A stretch of 26,140 bases of DNA from a virus: positions 1 through 26,140 of the IMG/VR virus record IMGVR_UViG_3300030114_000040, one strand, 5' to 3'. Numbering within the stretch: position 1 is the stretch's first letter; each line of letters begins with the position of its first letter. A program made the position numbers and the translations under genes. The notes under the pieces were generated by a model, which was not told the origin of the DNA, searched no databases, and saw nothing but the letters and a program-made list of their open reading frames with translations. This document shows, in pieces, positions 14,350-21,331 of the stretch.

Positions 14350-16022
14350 AAAAAGCTATTTTATTTTTATTGGTATTTATTTCTATCTTGTCAATGGGGC
14401 AGGCTCCCCAACGATTCAATAAGGTAATCGTAACGGGTGATATTACATCTCCTAAATTTATTCGCACAGGATCTACGGTCGACAGCGTATTGCTTGGTAA
14501 TGGTTCTGCACGGGCGGTTGCATCTATTAAAACTGATACTGCAAGTTTGTCGAATCGAATAAACACCAAAGAACCTGCAAACTCAAACATACAGGCTCAC
14601 ATTTCAAGTACTTCAAATCCTCATTCTGTGACCAAATCGCAGGTTGGATTGGGAAGCGTGGACAATACATCCGATACAAACAAACCTATCAGTACGGCTA
14701 CTCAAACGGCTTTAAATGGGAAGCAGGCGGCAGGAACTTACTCTACGGACATCCATTCAAATATTACTGCTTTAAATGCAGTATCAGGAACAAATACTGG
14801 AGACGAAACATTAACATCTATTAAGACAAAATTAGGCGCTGCAAGTTCTTCAAATTCGGGCTACCTATTAAATACTGATTGGTCAACATTTAATGGAAAA
14901 CAAAACGCTTTGACTTTTGGAAATCTAACAAGTTCAGTGGCGAGTATGTCGGTAGCAGGTGGAACAGGGGCTGTTATTGGAAGTGGGGTACAATTAAGTA
15001 TTCCAAACGCAAGTACATCGACCGATGGTATATTAACGGCAGCGAATTTTAATGTATTTAACAATAAACAACCACCGGGAAGTTATTTAACATCTCTTAC
15101 GGGGGCTGTATTACTAAACCCATCATCCGCTCAAAGTGGTAGTATCAATTTAACAGGTTCAGCCACTTTTTCATCAGCTGTCCAAACAACAGGGATTACC
15201 CCAACAAACCTAACAACAAATTACATCCCTATGAAAAGTAGTGGGGTGTTGATTGATAGTCCATTGTCTATAGTAAGTGGAATTACAACTATTACAACAG
15301 GAAATCAAGCGTCTTCAAGGTTTAATATTATAAATACATCTGGTCATGGCTTTTCTTTAGTTGCTGGTCAAACAAATGAAAGTCAGGATGGATTTAGTAT
15401 ATATGATACAAGTTTAGGTACCACAAGACTTACAATTACAAGTGGTGGAAACGTTGGAATAGGCTACTCCTCAGGAACTGAAATAACTAATAATAAGTTG
15501 GCGGTGAATGGTAAATCCTACTTTAACGATATGGTAAACATCGGATATGCTTTTGATAATCCGGATTTAACAGGAAATCAATTAGCAGTAAACGGAAATA
15601 TATACTCATCTAACATAATTCATTCGGAAGGGCAAATGATAAGTGATGATTTAATTACAGGACTTGGAGATATTAAGGCTTATGGGAATTTTATAAAGAA
15701 TGGAGGTACATCATCCCAATTTTTAAAAGCCGATGGGAGTGTGGATTCAAATACTTACATTAATGTGAGTGACATATTGTCTGGTTTTTTTTCTGGAGTA
15801 GGAGTTACAGCTACAATATCTGGGGCAACTGTTACCGTGTACACAGTATCGATAGGAGGAACAATGCCGAACACGTCATATAAAGTAAGTGTAACCCCAA
15901 CATCAATTATCGGGGGGTCTGCTGCGCATTATGTTTCAAATAAAACGACTACCACGTTTGATTTCATTTTAGTAGGAGGGATATTCGGAAATATAACACT
16001 GGACTGGGTGGTATTTAAATAA
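14346..16022 (+). CDS. Tail fibre with N-terminal signal peptide
   Basis: The 558-aa protein opens with a Sec-type signal sequence MKKAILFLLVFISILSMGQA, with likely cleavage after the Gly or Ala near residue 18-20. Ser/Thr/Asn/Gly-rich fibre sequence follows, including the phage-fibre motif NPHSVTKSQVGLGSVDNTSD at about 92-111 and repeated TALNGKQ/TFNGKQ segments. Later beta-strand repeats (NKLAVNGKSYF, NQLAVNGNIYS) resemble triple-beta-helix or head-fibre repeats. No chaperone or intramolecular endosialidase-type tail is evident. It should form the host-recognition fibre. The signal peptide is unusual for a virion protein and is discussed as a finding. Confidence 0.85.
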   Translation: MKKAILFLLVFISILSMGQAPQRFNKVIVTGDITSPKFIRTGSTVDSVLLGNGSARAVASIKTDTASLSNRINTKEPANSNIQAHISSTSNPHSVTKSQVGLGSVDNTSDTNKPISTATQTALNGKQAAGTYSTDIHSNITALNAVSGTNTGDETLTSIKTKLGAASSSNSGYLLNTDWSTFNGKQNALTFGNLTSSVASMSVAGGTGAVIGSGVQLSIPNASTSTDGILTAANFNVFNNKQPPGSYLTSLTGAVLLNPSSAQSGSINLTGSATFSSAVQTTGITPTNLTTNYIPMKSSGVLIDSPLSIVSGITTITTGNQASSRFNIINTSGHGFSLVAGQTNESQDGFSIYDTSLGTTRLTITSGGNVGIGYSSGTEITNNKLAVNGKSYFNDMVNIGYAFDNPDLTGNQLAVNGNIYSSNIIHSEGQMISDDLITGLGDIKAYGNFIKNGGTSSQFLKADGSVDSNTYINVSDILSGFFSGVGVTATISGATVTVYTVSIGGTMPNTSYKVSVTPTSIIGGSAAHYVSNKTTTTFDFILVGGIFGNITLDWVVFK

Positions 16023-16063
16023 TTATTAAATTAATCAGCCGAAAGGCATAAAACAAAAACAAA

Positions 16064-16327
16064 ATGAAAACAGTAACAAGTACATTCCTTTCTTTAAATT
16101 TTAGAGATTTATTGAAAGCATTAATCATCGCAGTTTTAACACCTGTTATCCCAATTATTCAAAATAGTTTGAGTGCCGGGGTATTAACTTTTGATTGGAA
16201 AAATATTACAATAGCTGCAGTGGGTGGGGCTTTTGCGTATTTAGTTAAAAACTTTTTGACTCCATCGCAGATTATTATCACCGATGTCAATGCTGTAACT
16301 AAGGCGAAAGCTGAAGCTGCAAAATAA
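16064..16327 (+). CDS. Putative holin
   Basis: The 87-aa protein has two hydrophobic segments, about 17-37 (LKALIIAVLTPVIPIIQNSL) and 48-64 (ITIAAVGGAFAYLVKNF), joined by a short loop. The C-terminal tail is charged (KAKAEAAK). Size, two-TM topology and position just before endolysin genes match Bacteroidota phage holins. It would open the inner membrane to trigger lysis. It is followed at once by a terminator hairpin. The start codon follows a 41-bp A-rich leader. Confidence 0.7.
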   Translation: MKTVTSTFLSLNFRDLLKALIIAVLTPVIPIIQNSLSAGVLTFDWKNITIAAVGGAFAYLVKNFLTPSQIIITDVNAVTKAKAEAAK

Positions 16328-16334
16328 AATAAGT

Positions 16335-16363
16335 GCCCGCTTGAAATATAGCGGGCTATTTTT
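16335..16363 (+). terminator. Intrinsic terminator after holin
   Basis: GCCCGCT (16335-16341) pairs with AGCGGGC (16350-16356) across an 8-base loop, followed by TATTTTT. This standard stem and U-run sits 8 bases after the holin stop. As in the head operon, it falls within a run of same-strand genes, so it probably attenuates rather than fully stops transcription. Confidence 0.75.
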
Positions 16364-16383
16364 AATTTGTTAAATTAATTGTT

Positions 16384-16722
16384 ATGTTGGGGATAAACGA
16401 TTGGATTGCAATTTTAATAGCATTTTTTACGAACCTTGGCGCTGCCTATGCTTTTTTTGAAAATCAAAAACGAAAGCAGACTGAATTTGAACTAAACATG
16501 AATATTGAGATTGCAAAGCTAAATGAGAAGTACGTTGCACTAAACAAGGAAGTTTCAGAACATAAGGATGGCAATGAAAAATCATTTGATAAAATTGAAT
16601 CCCTGGTTATGGATAACACAAAAAACAACAGGGAGGACCATGGAAAGCTATTCGATAAACTTGAAAAAGTTTCAAGCGACTTTGTGATTGCAACAAGGGT
16701 TTTAATTGGTAATACAAAATAA
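16384..16722 (+). CDS. Membrane-anchored coiled-coil protein of lysis cassette
   Basis: The 112-aa protein has one N-terminal hydrophobic segment (INDWIAILIAFFTNLGAAYAFF, about 4-25). It is followed by a long charged helix with heptad spacing to the C-terminus, so it looks like a type II membrane protein with a coiled-coil domain. It lies between holin and endolysin genes. It may be an antiholin, a second holin or a regulator of lysis timing; there is no motif to choose among these. The endolysin ATG follows its stop by one base. Confidence 0.6.
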   Translation: MLGINDWIAILIAFFTNLGAAYAFFENQKRKQTEFELNMNIEIAKLNEKYVALNKEVSEHKDGNEKSFDKIESLVMDNTKNNREDHGKLFDKLEKVSSDFVIATRVLIGNTK

Positions 16723-16723
16723 A

Positions 16724-17194
16724 ATGACACGAGCCGAAAAATTTATACCGAAAATACTATTTAATGAGGGTGGCGATAAAGTGACCAACGATCCAAACGA
16801 TTCAGGAGGGTTGACAAAGTACGGAATTTCTCAAAAATCCTTTCCAAATGTCGACATAAAAAATCTAACTGAGGCAAAAGCTATTGAAATCTATAAATCA
16901 ATTTATTTCGATCCATGCAAAATAGATTTAATAGGCGATGAATTACTCGCACTTCATGTTTTTGATTTTGCTGTAAATTCAGGAAATAGTAGGTCCATAA
17001 AAATACTTCAAAAAGTAATAGGAGTTGAAGCCGATGGGGCGTTTGGAAAAGATACTTTATTGGCAGTAAATACGGGATCTCATGTAGAAGCATTTAAACA
17101 GGCTCGTATTGATTTTTATAAATTAATTGGAACAGGTAAAAATGCAAAGTTTTTAAAAGGATGGATTAACCGGGTAAACAATTTAAAATTATGA
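16724..17194 (+). CDS. GH108 endolysin (N-acetylmuramidase)
   Basis: I start at ATG 16724 (MTRAEKFIPKILFNEGG); an upstream TTG frame would overlap the previous gene. The 156-aa enzyme has the GH108 signature with catalytic Glu15 in FNEGG, followed by NDPNDSGGLTKYGIS at about 22-36. A peptidoglycan-binding half FDFAVNSGNSRSIKILQK at about 80-97 and GVEADGAFGKDTLLAV close it. It hydrolyses the glycan backbone of murein. No signal peptide is visible, so release depends on the holin. Its stop overlaps the spanin candidate start (ATGA). Confidence 0.88.
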   Translation: MTRAEKFIPKILFNEGGDKVTNDPNDSGGLTKYGISQKSFPNVDIKNLTEAKAIEIYKSIYFDPCKIDLIGDELLALHVFDFAVNSGNSRSIKILQKVIGVEADGAFGKDTLLAVNTGSHVEAFKQARIDFYKLIGTGKNAKFLKGWINRVNNLKL

Positions 17195-17691
17195 GAAATT
17201 TAATAAAACGTTGTTGGTGGATTTTGATTCCGATAACATTTGGATTTTTGCTGTTTACTTTTTCATGCAGGACGATCTATGTTGATCGTCCATATTACGT
17301 CACACAGAACGACTCTATTCAATTAATTGACACGGCAATACTAATTCACCACGATACTATAAAAAGTACCGTGGTAGTACCTATTAAGAATAAATTGGCT
17401 ATTATAGACACTAAGTTTCTATTTTCGAAAGCTTGGATTTTTAATGACAGCTTATTTTTATCGGCAAATCTTAAAAATAATGTCGATACAGTTAAAATAA
17501 AGAATACGATTAGGACTATAACCAATACCCCTGCACCAATAATCATCACTAAGACGGAAAAAGTTTATACGCATTCAGATCGATTCTTGGAAAATTGGAT
17601 GTATGGATCGGGGTGGGTGTTGTGGGGTATTATTTTGCTCGCTGCTATAACTTTTATTATAAAATTTTTGATTAAGATTAAAATTTTGTAA
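17191..17691 (+). CDS. Candidate unimolecular spanin (lipoprotein with C-terminal TM)
   Basis: The 166-aa protein begins with a basic, hydrophobic signal (MRNLIKRCWWILIPITFGFL) ending in a Cys at residue 26 (LFTFSC), an atypical lipobox. A central domain of about 110 residues is rich in beta-forming sequence and aspartates. The C-terminus (about 140-163) is a transmembrane helix WVLWGIILLAAITFIIKFLI with basic last residues. A lipid anchor at one end and a TM at the other is the topology of u-spanins such as phage T1 gp11, which fuse the inner and outer membranes. It lies directly after the endolysin. The family assignment is inference from topology and position. Confidence 0.6.
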   Translation: MRNLIKRCWWILIPITFGFLLFTFSCRTIYVDRPYYVTQNDSIQLIDTAILIHHDTIKSTVVVPIKNKLAIIDTKFLFSKAWIFNDSLFLSANLKNNVDTVKIKNTIRTITNTPAPIIITKTEKVYTHSDRFLENWMYGSGWVLWGIILLAAITFIIKFLIKIKIL

Positions 17692-17700
17692 ATTTGAACC

Positions 17701-18099
17701 ATGAACGCAAAAGAAGTCTACAATTTATTGGCAACCAAATACGATAACCATTACTTCGGAAGCTACGAGGAGTTGAATATTATTTTAGACTCGGCAACAT
17801 ATCCTTGCATTGTGGTAATTCCTGTTAGTAAGCAAATTTCATTCGTTGCGGACAGATTTAGAGTTGTCGAGACTATCGTAGTAGCTTCTTTATCTATAAT
17901 GGAGCTTGATTTTTCCACGTCAGCCATTTATGACACCGTTAAATCAATGGAAGTCGACCTAATGAAAAAGATTTATCCGTTTCAAAATCAAATTAAAAGT
18001 TACCAAGTGCTTTCGGAGTTAAATAAGTTCGATGCAAACGTGGCTTTCGCTGCTTTTGCTTTGGACATCGTAAACGATCCAATTTGTAGCAACACATGA
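17701..18099 (+). CDS. Hypothetical tail-block protein (132 aa)
   Basis: This product is not recognised. It is an alpha/beta protein with a hydrophobic mid-strand (PCIVVIPVSKQISFV) and a helical C-terminus. Its position at the start of the tail block and its coupling (ATGA, 18096-18099) to the next tail gene suggest a tail assembly or completion protein. A TAAATTTG sequence at 17689-17696 matches the -7 consensus but lies only 4 bp before the ATG and overlaps the previous stop, so it is probably coincidence. Confidence 0.55.
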   Translation: MNAKEVYNLLATKYDNHYFGSYEELNIILDSATYPCIVVIPVSKQISFVADRFRVVETIVVASLSIMELDFSTSAIYDTVKSMEVDLMKKIYPFQNQIKSYQVLSELNKFDANVAFAAFALDIVNDPICSNT

Positions 18100-19013
18100 G
18101 AACACTAACCAACCCCAACGGATTAAATATAATTGCATACGTTCCAGAACTAGTAGGTTCGATGTTCGATGAAGAATTATTTGTTGAAATAATTGACCCG
18201 TCAGGATTATACATCAATGGCTCGTACTTCAATGTAACGATAAACGACGTAATCATTCCGATTTTAATGTGGAACGGTAAAGGGCGTTATTATTTTGATG
18301 CGTTAACTTTTAATGACTTTACAAAAGCAGTTGTACATATCGAAATTACAGATCCGTTTTATTGGGCTTTCGATTTATTTCCTAAAAAATCAATAGGGGA
18401 TATTTTAACCATGCAAACATCACTACTCCCGTTTTGGAATGGTGATAATATTTTTTCTGCTACCTACGATGTTGACATATTTAAGCTTATCGATGGATCG
18501 GGCGTAAAAATAACACTTCCAAGGAACATGAAAAATACTGTTTCGGGTGTTGAAAAATATCTATCCGGCTCAAAAGGCGCTTACACCGAAGAATACACTG
18601 AGGAATACATGATACCATCATCCGGATATTACATCGAAAGTCGAAAGGTATGCCCGGATCATGTATTTTTTAGTTGGGTCGATGATGATGGGTATTGGCG
18701 TTCGTGGTATTTCAAGCTTGCAGAAACGAAAGTGAGCTCAAAAGGGGTAACCGTTGACTTGATTAAAAATTATTCTGCATCCGGCAATGAACGCATAAAC
18801 AAAATTGATCAAAAAAAGAATACTATATCAAGAATTTTCACATCAGGAAATGAAAATAAAGATGTTCTTTCAATTTTAAACAGCATAAAATCAAGCTCGT
18901 ACGTTTTTATGAACTCTGAACGTGTAAATGTTAAAAGCGAAGACACAACAGACTTCAAGGATATTGACGAATTTATTTTTACAGTTACAAACGAAACAAA
19001 AACAGCTATTTAA
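18096..19013 (+). CDS. Distal-tail/baseplate-like protein, unknown family
   Basis: The 305-aa protein is beta-rich. It has an early domain (residues 1-100, ending VHIEITDPFYWAF), an aromatic segment FFSWVDDDGYWRSWYFKL near 188-205, and a C-terminal part with LSILNSIKSSSYVFM and a closing FIFTVTN strand. The arrangement is reminiscent of tail proteins common in Bacteroidota siphophages, but no named family is certain. A small in-frame duplication (YTEEYTEEYM) is visible. It is coupled to the next gene by TAATG (19011-19015). Confidence 0.55.
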   Translation: MRTLTNPNGLNIIAYVPELVGSMFDEELFVEIIDPSGLYINGSYFNVTINDVIIPILMWNGKGRYYFDALTFNDFTKAVVHIEITDPFYWAFDLFPKKSIGDILTMQTSLLPFWNGDNIFSATYDVDIFKLIDGSGVKITLPRNMKNTVSGVEKYLSGSKGAYTEEYTEEYMIPSSGYYIESRKVCPDHVFFSWVDDDGYWRSWYFKLAETKVSSKGVTVDLIKNYSASGNERINKIDQKKNTISRIFTSGNENKDVLSILNSIKSSSYVFMNSERVNVKSEDTTDFKDIDEFIFTVTNETKTAI

Positions 19014-20632
19014 TGGTACGATTAAATTTAGAGGGTATTTGGATTGACTTGGACAATCAAGAATTTGAGTTGAAATGGAAACATCCTATTCAAAATTCTT
19101 TGAAAGGTGAATCATCTACATACTCGACTGATATAACCGCAGCATTAACAGAGAATAACCGTGAAGCTTCCGACTATAAGGTGTTTTCAGACTCCGCAAA
19201 GACAAATAAATACTTGTATGGAGCTTTATACGTAAATGGAACTTCAATGCGTGTGAGGGCTTATATTAAAGAGTTTTCCCCAACATCAATTAAGTTCTAC
19301 CTGGAGCAATTCAGGAGTGGTGGGGTATCAAATTTGTTGAAAGACACTACGAATATATGTGATATTTATTTACCAGAAATTCAGAATAAAACTAAGCAGG
19401 ATGTTTTGTTAAATGTTCAAGATGGATCGCTGTATAATTACTCTTTTGTTCCGGGTACCAATGCACCTAATATTTTTCATGGAGTTTTTGCTAATGGAAG
19501 ACCAAATATTTATGCAGAAAATTTAATTCAGCAACTCGCATTATTTTACGGTGTAACTTTGAATAATGCACCGGATAACTACTTAGTGTATTCAAATCAA
19601 TGGAAAAGACGCACTAACTCACTTGCTTATACCTCACCGGTAAGCAGGAATTACAACACGGGGGGCTCAAATCCGCGGAATCACGATATTGATTTAGGTG
19701 TATCAGTTCAAACGGAAGGAATTTTTATAAACGGGTTATCGATAACATCTACATCCCCGTTTAAACTTTTTATTAACGTAACTTCAAACAATTCCAGTCA
19801 GCCATATATCAGCTTTTATTCTAAGGATTCGCTTGGTGTTTATTCGATAATAGGAACTTCGCCACTAAGGGACGTTTCAGACCATTTTTTATTGGAATCT
19901 AAAATACTTCCTGCTGGTGTTTATTCAATCGGGGTGTTCGTGGAAGCATACGTACAATTCAGCATTTCAGTCGAAGCTATGGCTTGTTATACTGAACTTG
20001 AGAAAGAGACTGCAGGATTTAGTGATTATGCGGATTTCGGATTAACCGGGCTTTACCCTTGCTGGCAGAACCTACCGAAAGTTACCGCTAAAAGTATGAT
20101 CGAAACCATTGCGCTGTGTTCTGGGAAGATGGTTGAATACCTCGATAATGCAATAAATTTCATCGATTTTAAAGATATATTCGACTGGCATAATGCAATT
20201 GACGTATCAGATAAATTAATTGGATGGAAAACAAAATCTTTCCGATTCCTTGACTCAAATAATGCTACTGTTAGTTATGCAGATAGCAAGGTTATAGCCA
20301 CTGTCTTAATCAACGATGAAACATTACCCATTGGGACGAATAACGTAGCTACAATCGATGCTATTCGCATACAGGACGATAATGGATCTGAGAGAGTAAC
20401 AGATAAAATGGTGTTACAACAAACTCCGGACGGACATTTCGAAATAATAAATAAATTAGCCGATATTTATGCACCGGTAATTAATCCAAAATTATTTGAA
20501 GCTGATTTTATTTATTTCCCTGATAATAAAAAGCCTTTATTAATTCGTCAATTGGGTGGTATTTATATTGCACTTGAAAGCATAATGACAACAAAAAATA
20601 CTATTACCTTAAAATTGCTAAAATTAAGATGA
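19013..20632 (+). CDS. Large tail/baseplate protein, unknown family
   Basis: This 539-aa protein is predicted mostly beta. It opens MVRLNLEGIWIDLDNQEFEL and has HPIQNSLKGESSTYSTDITA near 24-43, the sort of N-terminus found in tail-tip proteins that build hub-like rings. A middle jelly-roll-like segment includes FKLFINVTSNNSSQPYISFY, consistent with carbohydrate binding. The C-terminal part has LPKVTAKSMIETIALCSG and ends DFIYFPDNKKPLLIRQLGGI. Position and fold type suggest a distal tail or baseplate component; exact function is unknown. It follows its neighbour by TAATG. Confidence 0.55.
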   Translation: MVRLNLEGIWIDLDNQEFELKWKHPIQNSLKGESSTYSTDITAALTENNREASDYKVFSDSAKTNKYLYGALYVNGTSMRVRAYIKEFSPTSIKFYLEQFRSGGVSNLLKDTTNICDIYLPEIQNKTKQDVLLNVQDGSLYNYSFVPGTNAPNIFHGVFANGRPNIYAENLIQQLALFYGVTLNNAPDNYLVYSNQWKRRTNSLAYTSPVSRNYNTGGSNPRNHDIDLGVSVQTEGIFINGLSITSTSPFKLFINVTSNNSSQPYISFYSKDSLGVYSIIGTSPLRDVSDHFLLESKILPAGVYSIGVFVEAYVQFSISVEAMACYTELEKETAGFSDYADFGLTGLYPCWQNLPKVTAKSMIETIALCSGKMVEYLDNAINFIDFKDIFDWHNAIDVSDKLIGWKTKSFRFLDSNNATVSYADSKVIATVLINDETLPIGTNNVATIDAIRIQDDNGSERVTDKMVLQQTPDGHFEIINKLADIYAPVINPKLFEADFIYFPDNKKPLLIRQLGGIYIALESIMTTKNTITLKLLKLR

Positions 20633-20633
20633 T

Positions 20634-21194
20634 ATGGCAAGCGATTTACAAATACGAACCAAATTAACAATTGAAAGCCGTTTTGATAAAAATAAAATAG
20701 ATGGACTCCCTCGTATCGGTCAGTATGCTGTTGAAAAAATTAGGGAACAAATCATCGCAAAGAAGATTACAGCGACCGGACGGACTCAACAGTCACTTAG
20801 GTATTCAGTCGACGGAGAAAAAGAGCTTAGAATTATAGCTGATGCAGGAAATCGGGCTCCAATTTCAACATTACAATACGGAAGAGAACCCGGAAAGATG
20901 CCACCTATCACAAGTATTAAAGAATGGATAGAAGCAAAGAGAATAGCTTATAAGTCAATAGCATATATTCGCCAACCATCTATTAATTGGAAGCCAAAAT
21001 ATACACCACAAGAAAGAGGGCTTAATTCCGTAGCATGGGCTATAGCATTTAAGATAAAGAAACTTGGCACAAATCGTCGTATCAACCCAGATACGACGGT
21101 ATATTCTCCGGTACTTAACGAAGTTATAGAACTTTTCACTACTTTTATAGCGAATAAAACACAAGATCAAATAATAAAAGCATTAATAAAATGA
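20634..21194 (+). CDS. HK97 gp10-like tail-completion protein
   Basis: The 186-aa protein has the gp10/minor tail pattern: an N-terminal helix (YAVEKIREQIIAKKI), a TGRTQQSLRYSV segment at about 47-58, a Gly-rich tyrosine loop TLQYGREPGKMPPI near 82-95, then SIKEWIEAKRI and an AWAIAFKIKKLGT helix. Homologues join or terminate the tail at the neck. The start codon follows the previous stop by 1 bp. Its stop overlaps the 46-aa gene's ATG (ATGA). Confidence 0.7.
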   Translation: MASDLQIRTKLTIESRFDKNKIDGLPRIGQYAVEKIREQIIAKKITATGRTQQSLRYSVDGEKELRIIADAGNRAPISTLQYGREPGKMPPITSIKEWIEAKRIAYKSIAYIRQPSINWKPKYTPQERGLNSVAWAIAFKIKKLGTNRRINPDTTVYSPVLNEVIELFTTFIANKTQDQIIKALIK

Positions 21195-21331
21195 AAATAA
21201 TCAATTATTTTAAACAGAAATACTCCGATGCAAAGGATATAGTACTACTTTTCCTTCTTACAAAGAAATTAAAGAGAGCTAAAAAAGAGCAAAATATAAT
21301 GATTGATAAAGTTAATTCGCTATGGCAGTAA
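21191..21331 (+). CDS. Small basic protein before tape measure (46 aa)
   Basis: ATG 21191 overlaps the gp10-like stop (ATGA). The frame runs 46 codons to TAA at 21329-21331, overlapping the tape measure start by 10 bp. It starts MKIINYFKQKYSDAKDIVLL, has a short hydrophobic stretch IVLLFLLTKKL and a basic end (KRAKKEQNIMIDK). Tail-assembly chaperones often sit here and are small, but no frameshift motif or homology proves it. It is a genuine candidate because of its tight coupling on both sides. Confidence 0.55.
   Translation: MKIINYFKQKYSDAKDIVLLFLLTKKLKRAKKEQNIMIDKVNSLWQ

Noticed and set aside
17689-17696. TAAATTTG as a promoter for the 132-aa gene
   Set aside because: It lies 4 bp before the ATG and overlaps a stop codon, leaving no room for a transcript start ahead of the gene.
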